A stretch of DNA of 64,000 nucleotides from an uncultured Rhodopila sp. (GTDB taxonomy: Bacteria > Pseudomonadota > Alphaproteobacteria > Acetobacterales > Acetobacteraceae). Numbering within the stretch: position 1 is the first letter of the stretch; each line of letters opens with the position of its first letter. The notes below the pieces were generated by a model. That model did not search any database and was not told the origin of the DNA. It was given only the letters and a program-made list of their open reading frames with translations. The stretch is from positions 186,001-250,000 of the forward strand of contig NZ_CAJATU010000072.1 in the NCBI RefSeq assembly GCF_903944925.1, in the 5' to 3' direction. Made by a program: the position numbers and the translations under genes. Shown one piece after another: positions 18,113 through 26,321 of the stretch.

Positions 18113-18928
18113 ATGCCGAACCAGCTGCGCATGACCGTGCCCGCCATCCGGGCGATGAAGGGCCGCACGAAAATCGTCAGCCTCACGGCCTACACCGCGC
18201 CGGTTGCCGCCTTGCTCGACCCGCATGTCGATGTCCTGCTCGTCGGCGACAGCGTGGGCATGGTCGTGCATGGCCTGGAAACACCCACCGCGGTCACGCT
18301 GGAGATGATGATCCTGCACGGCCAGGCCGTGGTACGCGGGTCATCCCGCGCGCTGGTGGTGATCGACCTGCCGTTCGGCTCGTTCGAAGCCTCGCCCGAG
18401 CAGGCCTTCACATCGTCCGTCCGGGTAATGCAGGAAACCGGCTGCCAGGCGGTGAAGATCGAGGCCGGCGAGGCGCTCGCCCCGACCATCGCGTTCCTGG
18501 TGCAGCGCGGCGTGCCGGTGATGGGTCATATCGGGTTGCGGCCTCAGGCGGTGCATATTGATGGCGGGTTCAAGGCCAAGGGCCGCACCGCGGACGAACG
18601 CACCCGGGTGCTGGCCGAGGCGCGCGCCGTGGATGAGGCGGGCTGTTTCGCCATCGTCGTGGAGGGTGTGGCCGAAAGCCTCGCCGCGGACATCACCGCC
18701 GGCGTCGCCGCGCCGACCATCGGCATCGGCGCGTCGTCCGTGTGCGACGGGCAGATCCTGGTCAGCGACGATATGCTGGGGATGTTCGAGCGCACGCCGA
18801 AATTCGTCCGCCGCTACGCCGACATCCGCTCGGCCGTCAGCGGCGCCGCGGCGCAGTATGCCGCGGATGTCCGGGCGGCGGCGTTCCCCGGGGAGGCCGA
18901 GGTCTACCGCTTCAAGCCGCAGGACTGA
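18113..18928 (+). CDS. panB: 3-methyl-2-oxobutanoate hydroxymethyltransferase
   Basis: 271 residues, typical for PanB, which makes ketopantoate from 2-oxoisovalerate and methylene-tetrahydrofolate, the first step of pantothenate synthesis. Visible motifs are KIVSLTAYTAPVAALLD, the metal-binding DVLLVGDSVGMVVHG, VIDLPFGSFE, VKIEAGEA, GHIGLRPQAVH and the C-terminal PTIGIGASSVCDGQILVSDDMLG. The frame is open upstream, but the ATG at 18113 matches the usual family start and has GGGAGA upstream. panC is not adjacent. Confidence 0.95.
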   Translation: MPNQLRMTVPAIRAMKGRTKIVSLTAYTAPVAALLDPHVDVLLVGDSVGMVVHGLETPTAVTLEMMILHGQAVVRGSSRALVVIDLPFGSFEASPEQAFTSSVRVMQETGCQAVKIEAGEALAPTIAFLVQRGVPVMGHIGLRPQAVHIDGGFKAKGRTADERTRVLAEARAVDEAGCFAIVVEGVAESLAADITAGVAAPTIGIGASSVCDGQILVSDDMLGMFERTPKFVRRYADIRSAVSGAAAQYAADVRAAAFPGEAEVYRFKPQD

Positions 18929-18985
18929 CAGCCAACGCACATCCCCTGGACCGCGCGCCCAAGCCGCTGTAGGGAAACGGTCATC

Positions 18986-19576
18986 ATGGACCGCACCGCG
19001 ACCATCACTCGCACGACCTCGGAAACCGACATTTCCCTGACCCTGAACCTCGACGGGACGGGGATCGCGGACATCGCCACCGGCATCGGCTTCCTCGACC
19101 ATATGCTGACCTCGCTGGCCCGCCACGGCCTGTTCGATCTCACCATCCGCGCCCGCGGCGACCTGCATATCGACTTCCACCACACCACCGAGGATGTCGG
19201 CATCGTCCTCGGGGCCGCGTTCGTGCAAGCCTTGGGCGACAAGCGCGGCATCCGCCGCTTCGGCCATGCGTTGATACCCATGGACGAAACCCTGGCGGAG
19301 ACCGCGGTCGATATCTCCGGCCGCCCCTTCCTGGCCTGGAACGTCGACTTCGAACGCCCCAAGATCGGCGAGATGGACACCGAGTTGTTCGAGGAATTCT
19401 TCCGTGCCCTGGCGTTCAACGCCCTGATCACGCTGCACATCACCCGCCGCGCCGGCCGCAACGCGCACCACGTGGCGGAGGCGGCGTTCAAGGCCACCGC
19501 CCGCGCACTGCGCATGGCCGTCGAAGCCGATCCGCGTATTGGCAATGCCATTCCATCCACCAAGGGGGCGCTGTGA
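18986..19576 (+). CDS. hisB: Imidazoleglycerol-phosphate dehydratase
   Basis: 196 residues, the monofunctional alphaproteobacterial form. Metal-binding repeats [13 protein letters not shown] and [14 protein letters not shown] appear in the first half, and [28 protein letters not shown] in the second. It dehydrates imidazole glycerol phosphate in histidine biosynthesis. It opens an operon of hisB, DUF2628, hisH, GNAT, hisA, hisF and hisE in which most junctions overlap. Confidence 0.96.
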   Translation: MDRTATITRTTSETDISLTLNLDGTGIADIATGIGFLDHMLTSLARHGLFDLTIRARGDLHIDFHHTTEDVGIVLGAAFVQALGDKRGIRRFGHALIPMDETLAETAVDISGRPFLAWNVDFERPKIGEMDTELFEEFFRALAFNALITLHITRRAGRNAHHVAEAAFKATARALRMAVEADPRIGNAIPSTKGAL

Positions 19577-19944
19577 AGCTCTACAGCGCGCACCTGAAGG
19601 CTGATGCCGAACCCGTGCTGGTGCGGGAGGGTTTTTCCTGGGGCGCACTGATCTTCGGTCCCCTTTGGCTCGCCGTTCACCGCGCCTGGGTCGCTGCCGG
19701 GCTGAGCTTTGCCGCCTTCGTCTTCATCGCCGTGCTGGTGCCGGAGCCGGCCGAGACGATCCTGTCCGCCGGCCTCGCCATCATCCTCGGCCTCATTGGC
19801 AACGACCTGCGCTCCGCTGCGCTGGAGCATCGCGGTTACAGCCTGCTGCATGTCCTCGCCGCGCGCGGCCGGGACGAGGCCTGGATGCGGCTGATCGCCG
19901 GCCGCCCCGATCTGAAGGCGCGCTACCGGCCGGAGGTCACGTGA
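19573..19944 (+). CDS. DUF2628 small membrane protein within his operon
   Basis: 123 residues. It begins at a GTG overlapping the hisB stop by four bases and ends in a TGATG overlap with hisH. The N-terminus [20 protein letters not shown] is the DUF2628 signature, followed by two hydrophobic segments ([18 protein letters not shown] and [16 protein letters not shown]). DUF2628 proteins are inner-membrane proteins of unknown function that recur between hisB and hisH in alphaproteobacteria. The tight coupling implies co-expression with histidine synthesis. Confidence 0.85.
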   Translation: MKLYSAHLKADAEPVLVREGFSWGALIFGPLWLAVHRAWVAAGLSFAAFVFIAVLVPEPAETILSAGLAIILGLIGNDLRSAALEHRGYSLLHVLAARGRDEAWMRLIAGRPDLKARYRPEVT

Positions 19945-20579
19945 TGAAGATCGCCGTCGTCGATTACGGCAGCGGCAACCTTGCCTCCGCCTCGCGCGCC
20001 CTGGCCCTGGCAGCGGAACGCGCCGGGATCGAAGCGACCGTCGAGGTAACGGCGGACCCTGCCAACGTCGCGGCGGCGGACCGGATTGTGCTGCCAGGGC
20101 AGGGCGCCTTTGCCGATTGCGCCAGCGGCCTTCACGCTGTGCCCGGCATGCGCGAGGCGATTGAATCCGCGACGGCGCGCGGCGCCCCGTTCCTCGGCAT
20201 CTGCGTCGGCATGCAACTGATGGCCGAACGCGGCCTGGAACATACCGTCACCCCGGGCTTCGGCTGGATCAAGGGCGATGTGGCGGAGATGGAAGCCGCC
20301 GGCCTGCGCCTGCCGCAGATGGGCTGGAACGGCCTCGATTTCGTGCCCGGCTCGCATCCGCTGCTCGACGGGCTTCATCCGGACGACCATGTCTATTTTG
20401 TGCATAGCTATGCACTGACGGGCGGCCTAGCGTCGGAGACGATCGCCACCACCGAGTACGGGGGCAGGGTCGCCGCCATTGTCGTTTCCGGCAACCGCGC
20501 CGGCACCCAGTTTCATGTCGAGAAAAGCCAGGATATCGGCATTCGCTTATTGAGCAATTTCCTCCGCTGGACACCGTGA
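19944..20579 (+). CDS. hisH: Imidazole glycerol phosphate synthase, glutamine amidotransferase subunit
   Basis: 211 residues. The glutaminase nucleophile is Cys87 in FLGICVGMQLMAE; the His/Glu pair is in GTQFHVEKSQ. The oxyanion-strand PGQGAFADC is near residue 51. HisH supplies ammonia from glutamine to HisF, encoded two genes downstream. The ATG shares a base with the preceding stop codon, and the stop overlaps the next gene by four bases. Confidence 0.96.
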   Translation: MKIAVVDYGSGNLASASRALALAAERAGIEATVEVTADPANVAAADRIVLPGQGAFADCASGLHAVPGMREAIESATARGAPFLGICVGMQLMAERGLEHTVTPGFGWIKGDVAEMEAAGLRLPQMGWNGLDFVPGSHPLLDGLHPDDHVYFVHSYALTGGLASETIATTEYGGRVAAIVVSGNRAGTQFHVEKSQDIGIRLLSNFLRWTP

Positions 20580-21151
20580 CCATGTCCATGTCCATACCCG
20601 CCGGCTCCGCGCCTGACCTCTACGTCGAACGGCTGAAGCAGATCCACGACCATGACATGCCGTCCTTGTGCGAGGCCACTGATGCCGCGATCATCGACGG
20701 CGGCGGGTTCGGCTGGGTGACGCCGCCGGGGCGCCGGGCGATGGAAACCTATTTCCGCGGCGTCCTGCTGGTGCCGGAGCGCGAACTGTTCGTGGCCAGG
20801 CTGAACGGCGACATTGTCGGCTCCGCCATCCTGGCTCGGCCGCCGCGTAACAATGAAGCGCAGGCCTTCGCCGCCACGCTGATGCATTCCTATATCGCGC
20901 CGTACGCCCGCGGCCACGGCCTGGCGCGGCTGCTGACCGAGGGCGTCGAGGAACGCGCCCGCGAACTCGGCTACCACGTCCTGAACCTCGATGTGCGCGA
21001 CAGCCAGACGGCGGCGATCCGATTGTATGAATCGATGGGCTATATCCGCTGGGGTGAGCATCCCGAATACGCCCAGGTGCGAGGCAAATCGATGGCGGGC
21101 TATTTCTACTACAAACGGTTGCGTCCGCGGAAAACCGGTAACGGCGAATGA
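20576..21151 (+). CDS. GNAT-family N-acetyltransferase within his operon
   Basis: 191 residues from GTG 20576, or 189 from ATG 20582. The acetyl-CoA-binding core [28 protein letters not shown] is followed by [21 protein letters not shown], both standard GNAT motifs. It is translationally coupled at both ends (GTGA-type overlaps with hisH and hisA). The substrate is unknown; no histidine-pathway step requires an acetyltransferase. Confidence 0.88.
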   Translation: MTMSMSIPAGSAPDLYVERLKQIHDHDMPSLCEATDAAIIDGGGFGWVTPPGRRAMETYFRGVLLVPERELFVARLNGDIVGSAILARPPRNNEAQAFAATLMHSYIAPYARGHGLARLLTEGVEERARELGYHVLNLDVRDSQTAAIRLYESMGYIRWGEHPEYAQVRGKSMAGYFYYKRLRPRKTGNGE

Positions 21152-21885
21152 CCGCCCTGACCATCTATCCGGCGATCGACCTGAAGGATGGTCAATGCGT
21201 GCGATTGCGCCGCGGCGACATGGCGCGGGCGACGGTCTATGCCGATGATCCGGGCGCGCAGGCGAAGCTCTGGCAGGACTCCGGCTTCGCCTGGCTGCAT
21301 GTGGTGGACCTGAACGGCGCCTTCGCCGGCAAGCCGGTGAACGCCGCCGCGGTGCGTTCGATCCTGGCCAGGGTGACGGTGCCCGTGCAGCTTGGCGGCG
21401 GCATTCGCGACCTGCCGGGCATCGCCGCCTGGCTGGAGGCGGGCATCACGCGCGTGATCCTGGGCAGTGCTGCGGCGAAAAACCCGCCCTTCGTCTTGGA
21501 GGCGTGCAAGGCCTTCCCCGGCCGCATCGCCGTCGGCATCGACGCGCGCGACGGCTTTGTCGCGACCGAAGGCTGGGCGGAGACCTCCGACATGGCAGCG
21601 GCGGAACTCGGGCTGCGCTTCGAGGATGCCGGCGTGTCGGCGATCATCTACACCGATATCGGCCGCGACGGCATGCTGAGCGGGCTGAACCTGGACCAGA
21701 CCGTCGCCCTGTCCGCCCGGCTGACCACGCCGGTGATCGCGTCCGGCGGCGTCGGCTCACCGGGCGACCTGGCGGCGCTGAAGCTGGCGGCCGAAGGCAC
21801 GCGAATCGAGGGCGTGATCGTCGGCCGGGCGCTGTATGACGGGCGGGTCGATCCGGCCGAGGCGCTCGCGCTATTTTCGGCCTGA
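21148..21885 (+). CDS. hisA: Phosphoribosylformimino-5-aminoimidazole carboxamide ribotide isomerase
   Basis: 245 residues, a TIM barrel with the opening [30 protein letters not shown] in the middle, [15 protein letters not shown] with the second catalytic Asp, and the phosphate site [13 protein letters not shown]. It performs the Amadori-type isomerisation before HisHF. The start overlaps the GNAT stop by four bases. Confidence 0.96.
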   Translation: MTALTIYPAIDLKDGQCVRLRRGDMARATVYADDPGAQAKLWQDSGFAWLHVVDLNGAFAGKPVNAAAVRSILARVTVPVQLGGGIRDLPGIAAWLEAGITRVILGSAAAKNPPFVLEACKAFPGRIAVGIDARDGFVATEGWAETSDMAAAELGLRFEDAGVSAIIYTDIGRDGMLSGLNLDQTVALSARLTTPVIASGGVGSPGDLAALKLAAEGTRIEGVIVGRALYDGRVDPAEALALFSA

Positions 21886-21989
21886 CGTATCGACAAGTCA
21901 GCAATTGGTCCGGTTCTTCGAACCTTAACACGTCGGGCGCGCGGATATCTGCTTGCATCCCCGTCGCGCGCGCCTACTAAAGCCGGATT

Positions 21990-22760
21990 ATGCTGAAACT
22001 TCGAGTCATTCCCTGCCTGGACGTGAAGGACGGCCGCGTCGTCAAGGGCGTGAACTTCGTCTCCCTGCGCGATGCCGGCGACCCGGTCGAGCAGGCCGCC
22101 GTCTATGACGCCGCCGGCGCGGATGAGCTGACCTTTCTGGACATCACCGCCAGCCACGAGAACCGCGACACCATCCTGGATGTGGTGTCGCGCACCGCCG
22201 CGCGGGTGTTCCTGCCGCTGACCGTCGGCGGCGGCATCCGCTCGGTCGAGGACATGCGACGCCTGCTGCTCGCCGGCACCGACAAGTGCAGCGTCAACTC
22301 CGCCGCGGTGGCGCGGCCGGAATTGGTGCGCGAGGCGGCGACCAAGTTCGGCAGCCAGTGCGTCGTGGTGGCGGTGGACGCCAAGCAGACCGCGCCCGGC
22401 AAGTGGGAGGTGTTCACCCACGGCGGGCGGCGCAACACCGGCATCGACGCCATCGGCTGGTGCCGGCAGGTGGTGTCGCTCGGCGCCGGGGAGATCCTGC
22501 TGACGAGCATGGACCGCGACGGCACCGGCGCGGGCTTCGACCTGGATCTGCTGCGCGCGGCCTGCGGCGCGGTGCGCGTGCCGGTGGTGGCCTCGGGCGG
22601 CGTCGGCACTTTGGAACACTTTGTTGAAGGCGCGCGCGCCGGAGCCACGGGATTGTTGGCAGCGAGCGTCTTCCATTTTGGCACGTTTACAATATCTGAG
22701 GTTAAACAAGCCTTGGCGGACGCCGGGCTACCGGTTCGTTTCACCCGCAAGGCTGCGTAA
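21990..22760 (+). CDS. hisF: Imidazole glycerol phosphate synthase, cyclase subunit
   Basis: 256 residues. Catalytic Asp11 lies in [18 protein letters not shown] and the second Asp in [14 protein letters not shown]. The phosphate-binding motifs are [13 protein letters not shown] and [13 protein letters not shown]. HisF closes the imidazole ring using ammonia from HisH. A gap of 104 bp separates it from hisA, the only sizeable gap in the operon, so an internal promoter is possible. Confidence 0.96.
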   Translation: MLKLRVIPCLDVKDGRVVKGVNFVSLRDAGDPVEQAAVYDAAGADELTFLDITASHENRDTILDVVSRTAARVFLPLTVGGGIRSVEDMRRLLLAGTDKCSVNSAAVARPELVREAATKFGSQCVVVAVDAKQTAPGKWEVFTHGGRRNTGIDAIGWCRQVVSLGAGEILLTSMDRDGTGAGFDLDLLRAACGAVRVPVVASGGVGTLEHFVEGARAGATGLLAASVFHFGTFTISEVKQALADAGLPVRFTRKAA

Positions 22761-22763
22761 CGC

Positions 22764-23252
22764 ATGGCGAAGTCCGAGAAGAAGAAGGTCGCGGCGCGTC
22801 CGCGTAAGCCGTCTGGCAAGCCGTCCGCGAAGGCGGTGCGGAAGCCGTCGAAGGGCAAAAAGCTGCCGCCGTTTATCGGCGCCCCGGAATCCGATATCGG
22901 CGTGCTCGATCGGCTGTTCGCCATCATCGAGAGCCGCCGCGATGCCGATGTCGAGACCAGCCACTCGGCCCGGCTGCTGTCGCGCGGTCCGGCCAAGGTG
23001 GCGCAGAAATTCGGCGAAGAGGCGGTGGAATGCCTGATCGAGGCGGTCGCCGGCAACCATGACGCCCTGGTCGCCGAGAGCGCCGACGTGCTGTATCATT
23101 TGCTGGTCCTGTGGGTGTCCAGCGGTGTCACCTCGCGTGAGGTATGGTCGGAACTGGTTCGCCGTGAAGGCATCAGCGGCATCGCCGAGAAGGCGGCGCG
23201 GGCCAAGCCGGCGGTGGCGGCGGGGAAGTTCGGAACCTCGAAGATACCGTAG
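22764..23252 (+). CDS. hisE: Phosphoribosyl-ATP diphosphatase with Lys/Pro-rich N-terminal extension
   Basis: 162 residues. The HisE core starts near residue 46 ([26 protein letters not shown]) and includes [20 protein letters not shown] and [15 protein letters not shown], with the Mg-binding acidic residues. It removes pyrophosphate from phosphoribosyl-ATP. Ordinary HisE is about 100-110 residues. Here about 40 Lys/Arg/Pro/Ala-rich residues precede the core. The ATG at 22764 is 3 bp after hisF, so the extension is probably real. Confidence 0.93.
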   Translation: MAKSEKKKVAARPRKPSGKPSAKAVRKPSKGKKLPPFIGAPESDIGVLDRLFAIIESRRDADVETSHSARLLSRGPAKVAQKFGEEAVECLIEAVAGNHDALVAESADVLYHLLVLWVSSGVTSREVWSELVRREGISGIAEKAARAKPAVAAGKFGTSKIP

Positions 23253-23330
23253 CGCCTGGATGAAGCGGCTCGCTTGCACCGGCAGCCGCCCCCGTGCAGC
23301 CTATCCGGCAAAGCACACAGGAGGATGCGC

Positions 23331-24079
23331 ATGCCGGTGCTGACCCGCCCCGATGGTGAAATTTACTACGAAACCTTTGGCGAGGGCTTTGCCGTCCTGC
23401 TGTTCGCGCCGGGCGGCCTGCGCTCCCGCATCGAGATGTGGCCTGCTGCGGCGGGCGGGCCGCCTCGGCCCTGGGTGGACTGGACGCAAGCCCTGCCGGC
23501 GGCGGGTTTTACCGCGGTTGCCATGGACCAGCGCAACGCCGGCCGGTCGCGCACGGAGATCAGGGCGGATCACGGCTGGCACACTTATGCGGCTGATCAT
23601 CTGGCGCTGATGGATCATCTCGGATTCGAGAAATTCCATGTCCTGGGCGGCTGCATCGGCGGCAGCTTCTGCCTGAAGGCGATCCAGGCCGCGCCGCATC
23701 GCGTCACCGCGGCCGTGCTGCAGAACCCCATCGGCCTGCATCCGGAGCATCCGGAGTATTTCCTCGACAGCCATGCCGAGTGGAGTCGCGAGCAGCTGCC
23801 GCCCGGCCGGAGTTGGATGAGGAGGCGCTCGCCGGGTTCGGCCGCACCATGTGGGATGGTGACTTCGTGTTCTGCGTCGATCGCGCGTTTGTCCGCAGTT
23901 GCCCGGTGCCGACCCTGCTGCTGCCGGGGACGGATATCCCGCATCCGGCGGCGACCAGTGCCGAACTCGCGGCCCTGCTGCCCGGGGTCGAAGTCGTGAG
24001 CGATTGGCGCGGCCCGGAGAATCTCGGCCCGCAGGAGACGCGTGTTGTGACCTTTCTGAAGGGCCATACGCCGCTGTAG
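23331..24079 (+). pseudogene. Alpha/beta hydrolase, disrupted by a frameshift
   Basis: From the ATG at 23331 (AGGAGG seven bases upstream) the frame encodes an alpha/beta hydrolase N-terminus: MPVLTRPDGEIYYETFGEGF, an AMDQRNAGRS loop and the nucleophile-elbow region HVLGGCIGGSFCLKA. Near 23800-23815 homology jumps to the frame ending at 24079, which supplies ARPELDEEALAGFGRTMW and CPVPTLLLPGTDIPHPAAT, the acidic-residue strand. One base appears to be missing in the GC-rich run around 23808. The elbow carries Cys (GCIGGS) where many relatives have Ser. It is either a recent pseudogene or a sequencing error. Confidence 0.75.
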
Positions 24080-24186
24080 GCGAGGTCCGCGATGAAGACC
24101 GCGCGACCGGCGGCGCAGCGTCCCGCCCGGTGCAAACCCTTCGCCTGAGTTCGCGTTGTGGGCGAACAACAAACGGAGGAAAGCAG

Positions 24187-24450
24187 ATGAAGATTCGGTT
24201 CGGCCTGACGGTGGCGGCGGCGATGGCCATGGTAGCCTATTGCGCTCCCGTGGCGATGGCGGCGCAAGGCGACACGTCCGGCCCGGCTGCCGGCAAGACG
24301 ACGACCCCCGGGGCCGCCGCGCAGAAGCAGGCGTCCACGCAGAGCGGTTCGGCGGCAGGCGCCCCTGGTGTCGAGGGCAAGCAGGGAGCGGAGTCAGGGA
24401 GTGCTCCGAATACCCCGGGCATGAAGGGCCAGTCGAAATCGCAGCAGTAG
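24187..24450 (+). CDS. Small secreted low-complexity protein
   Basis: 87 residues. A clear signal peptide (MKIRFGLTVAAAMAMVAYCAPVAMA, cleavage near AMAAQG) is followed by a Gly/Ala/Ser/Gln-rich tail without hydrophobic core. GGAGGA precedes the ATG by about six bases, supporting a real gene. Similar short exported proteins of unknown function are common in this bacterial group. No domain is recognised. Confidence 0.7.
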   Translation: MKIRFGLTVAAAMAMVAYCAPVAMAAQGDTSGPAAGKTTTPGAAAQKQASTQSGSAAGAPGVEGKQGAESGSAPNTPGMKGQSKSQQ

Positions 24451-24655
24451 TCGGTTCGGCCGGAACCTCACCCGGACGCTGCGCTTCGTGCAACGACTGG
24501 TCGGGCGTTTCGGCCGGCTTTCCTTCCCCGGCGTCACATCGCTCCGCCGGGGATCGATACACGGACGGGGCGCCCCCGACCGCGCCGTGGCCGATGCAGC
24601 CTCGCATGGACATGATCGGGCCTCGCCGCTAGCATAACGCGGCACGATTTTATGG

Positions 24656-24943
24656 ATGGTCATGGCCGTTACCCGCACCTTCTTCGGCATCCCAGCCGGC
24701 CTCCTGCTCCGCATCAAGCAGGTGGCGCGGGAGGAGCACGGGATCTTGTTCGACCCGCCCGAGGGCACGCAGGGGACCGCCACCGGCCGTACGCCGTTGC
24801 GAGAATGTATCGTTCGCTTCGTGTATGACGGCGCGCAGGCCGAACTGGTGATGACGCTGGTGAAAAAGCCGGTGCTGTTGCCTGCTGCGTTTCTATGGAC
24901 CGCGTTCTCGGCGGAACTCGAGCGGTCGCGCGGGTTTATGTAG
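24656..24943 (+). CDS. Hypothetical protein, 95 residues
   Basis: The chain has a hydrophobic opening (FFGIPAGLLLRIKQVAREEHG), a central polar part (DPPEGTQGTATGRTPLRECIVRF) and a C-terminal hydrophobic segment (MTLVKKPVLLPAAFLWTAF). An alternative ATG lies two codons in, at 24662. Neither has a clear ribosome binding site. It fits the spacing between neighbours on the plus strand, but I recognise no family. Confidence 0.45.
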   Translation: MVMAVTRTFFGIPAGLLLRIKQVAREEHGILFDPPEGTQGTATGRTPLRECIVRFVYDGAQAELVMTLVKKPVLLPAAFLWTAFSAELERSRGFM

Positions 24944-25024
24944 GAAACGCAACGTAACGGGATCGGCAACGTTCAGCCGGTACGATATCGGTCTGAATAT
25001 TCATTCTGAAGCGTAATAAGCAGC

Positions 25025-25051
25025 TCCGCGCCGGCGCAATACCGGCGCGGA
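25025..25051 (-). terminator. Hairpin terminator after HiPIP gene 1
   Basis: Perfect 10-bp stem (TCCGCGCCGG / CCGGCGCGGA) with a 7-base loop, beginning 11 bases beyond the HiPIP stop. No long U-tract follows, but position and stability fit transcription termination or mRNA 3'-end protection. Confidence 0.7.
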
Positions 25052-25061
25052 CCGCAGCAAA

Positions 25062-25325
25062 TCAGGCCTTCGGAGCGAAGGCGATGCACCAGCCGTCGGG
25101 ATTGATCTTGCCCGCAACGATTGCGCAGGAGGCAGGGGCCTGGAAATTCACGCAGATGCTGCAATGCTGGCCGTTATTCGGCGACTGCTGATATTGCACC
25201 TGGGCCTGGGAGATCTTCTCCTGCGCCCGGGCGGTCGCACTGACTGCAACTACCCCGCCAACCGCAGCCAGTCCAGCCCGCAGAACCTGGCGGCGGGTCG
25301 AAGCGTCATCATGTCGTGTCGTCAT
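25062..25325 (-). CDS. High-potential iron-sulfur protein (HiPIP) 1
   Basis: 87-residue precursor. A twin-arginine signal (STRRQVLRAGLAAVGGVVAVSATARA) precedes a mature domain of about 53 residues with four cluster cysteines at 55, 58, 67 and 80 (CSIC ... SC ... GWC), the HiPIP spacing. HiPIPs carry one [4Fe-4S] cluster and shuttle electrons in the periplasm, commonly from cytochrome bc1 to the photosynthetic reaction centre. The ATG at 25325 has AAGGAG upstream. Its location 1 kb beyond hemA, at the end of the photosynthesis operon, supports a photosynthetic role. It is a paralogue of HiPIP 2 with identical precursor length. Confidence 0.92.
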   Translation of the reverse strand: MTTRHDDASTRRQVLRAGLAAVGGVVAVSATARAQEKISQAQVQYQQSPNNGQHCSICVNFQAPASCAIVAGKINPDGWCIAFAPKA

Positions 25326-25420
25326 AATAGCCAACTCCTTGTTTTTTAAGTAATCGCCGGGGAAGCTGGCAAAGCGGTACTTGGAATACAAGAACCCCGC
25401 ACTCCCGTTTCTTCCCCAAC

Positions 25421-25438
25421 GCTTGGAACGTTCCAAGC
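25421..25438. promoter_or_regulatory. Perfect 18-bp palindrome upstream of HiPIP gene 1
   Basis: GCTTGGAACGTTCCAAGC reads the same on both strands and lies about 95 bp upstream of the HiPIP 1 start. A related imperfect inverted pair (CTTG, five bases, CAAG) lies at 25379-25391. Central-CG palindromes of this kind are typical of LacI-type and other dimeric repressor operators. The binding protein is unknown. Confidence 0.55.
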
Positions 25439-25879
25439 CTGACCCATAGCGTGCGACGAAATTGCGGTCAAGCATATCCGGCGCAGTCGGAAGTTCTCAA
25501 TTGGCGATTATGCGCTGGCCCGTGACTGCCTGCATACCGCGGCGTAATACCAGCCGGCGATGATGTTCACTCACCGGCCGCGCCGCCTCGTCACGTCGAC
25601 GGAGGTCGGCATGCGCGCCTTTTTGCCTGCGCAATCAAAGGCTGTGGATGCAGGGCTGCGGCCGCCATGACGGTAGCGGCGAATGTGCCAATCGGTCGAA
25701 GTTGCTGCCGGTTGTGATACGGGGCCCGGAGGGCGACCGCACGCAGCGCGGCGGGCCACCCGGACAATCCCGTCCGCTGCATTTTCGGGCGACCGGGATG
25801 CGGGTTAATGCGGGACAAAGCAAATGGTATCGCGCCCATCGGGCGCTTGTTGCTTCCGAGCGGAAGCAACCTTAAGTAG

Positions 25880-25908
25880 AACCGCGCCGGTTTGAGCCGG
25901 CGCGGGTT
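25880..25908 (-). terminator. Hairpin terminator after HiPIP gene 2
   Basis: Arms AACCGCGCCGG and CCGGCGCGGGTT around a short TTTGAG loop region, with one bulged base. It starts about 11 bases after the HiPIP 2 stop. The stem core (CCGCGCCGG/CCGGCGCGG) is the same as after HiPIP 1, consistent with duplication of gene plus terminator. Confidence 0.65.
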
Positions 25909-25918
25909 AGCGTTAACT

Positions 25919-26182
25919 TCAGCTTTCCTTCGGCGCGTAGGCGATGCACCATCCGTCGGGGCTGATCTTGCCCGAGACGATCTTGCACGCGGCCGGCGCT
26001 TCGAAGTTCACGCAGGTGCTGCACTTGGCGCCGTCCTTCGGCGTCTCCTGATACTGCACCTGGTTCGGTGCGATCTTCTCCTGGGCGCGGGCGCTTACCG
26101 CAACCACGCCACCGACAACGGCCAGTCCGGCCGCCCGCAGAACCTGGCGGCGTGTCGCCGCATCGTCATGTTGCTGTGTCAT
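25919..26182 (-). CDS. High-potential iron-sulfur protein (HiPIP) 2
   Basis: 87-residue precursor with Tat signal ATRRQVLRAAGLAVVGGVVAVSARA and cluster cysteines at 54, 57, 66 and 79 (CSTC ... AC ... GWC). The mature part differs from HiPIP 1 mainly by more Lys/Glu and fewer Gln/Asn (QETPKDGAKC against QQSPNNGQHC), so surface charge and perhaps partner differ. The ATG at 26182 has AAGGAG ten bases upstream; an upstream TTG in frame is unlikely. It lies 139 bp beyond the hemA stop on the same strand, separated by the hemA terminator. Confidence 0.92.
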   Translation of the reverse strand: MTQQHDDAATRRQVLRAAGLAVVGGVVAVSARAQEKIAPNQVQYQETPKDGAKCSTCVNFEAPAACKIVSGKISPDGWCIAYAPKES

Positions 26183-26286
26183 CGTCAACAACTCCTTCTT
26201 TTTTGGTGATTACAACCTAATGCGATAGCGGGTTCAGGCAAGCGCCTGATCCCGCGACCACACTCCGAAACAAGGCTCAAACCGCC

Positions 26287-26307
26287 CGGGCCGGACTATC
26301 CGGCCCG
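26287..26307 (-). terminator. Hairpin terminator after hemA (end of photosynthesis operon)
   Basis: Perfect 8-bp stem CGGGCCGG / CCGGCCCG with a 5-base loop, 15 bases past the hemA stop. It probably closes the transcript that starts at bchF and separates it from the HiPIP genes. Confidence 0.65.
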
Positions 26308-26321
26308 TAACGATCTGGTGA

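Larger units (their letters stand above)
25326..25918. other. Gap between the two HiPIP genes
   Basis: 593 bp without a credible gene. It holds the upstream region of HiPIP 1, including an 18-bp palindrome at 25421-25438, and the terminator of HiPIP 2 near 25880. Short frames here have no ribosome binding site or recognisable product. Confidence 0.6.

Noticed and set aside
25571-25869. Short frames on both strands between the HiPIP genes
   Set aside because: Arg/Pro-rich products without ribosome binding sites; typical of spurious frames in GC-rich spacers.
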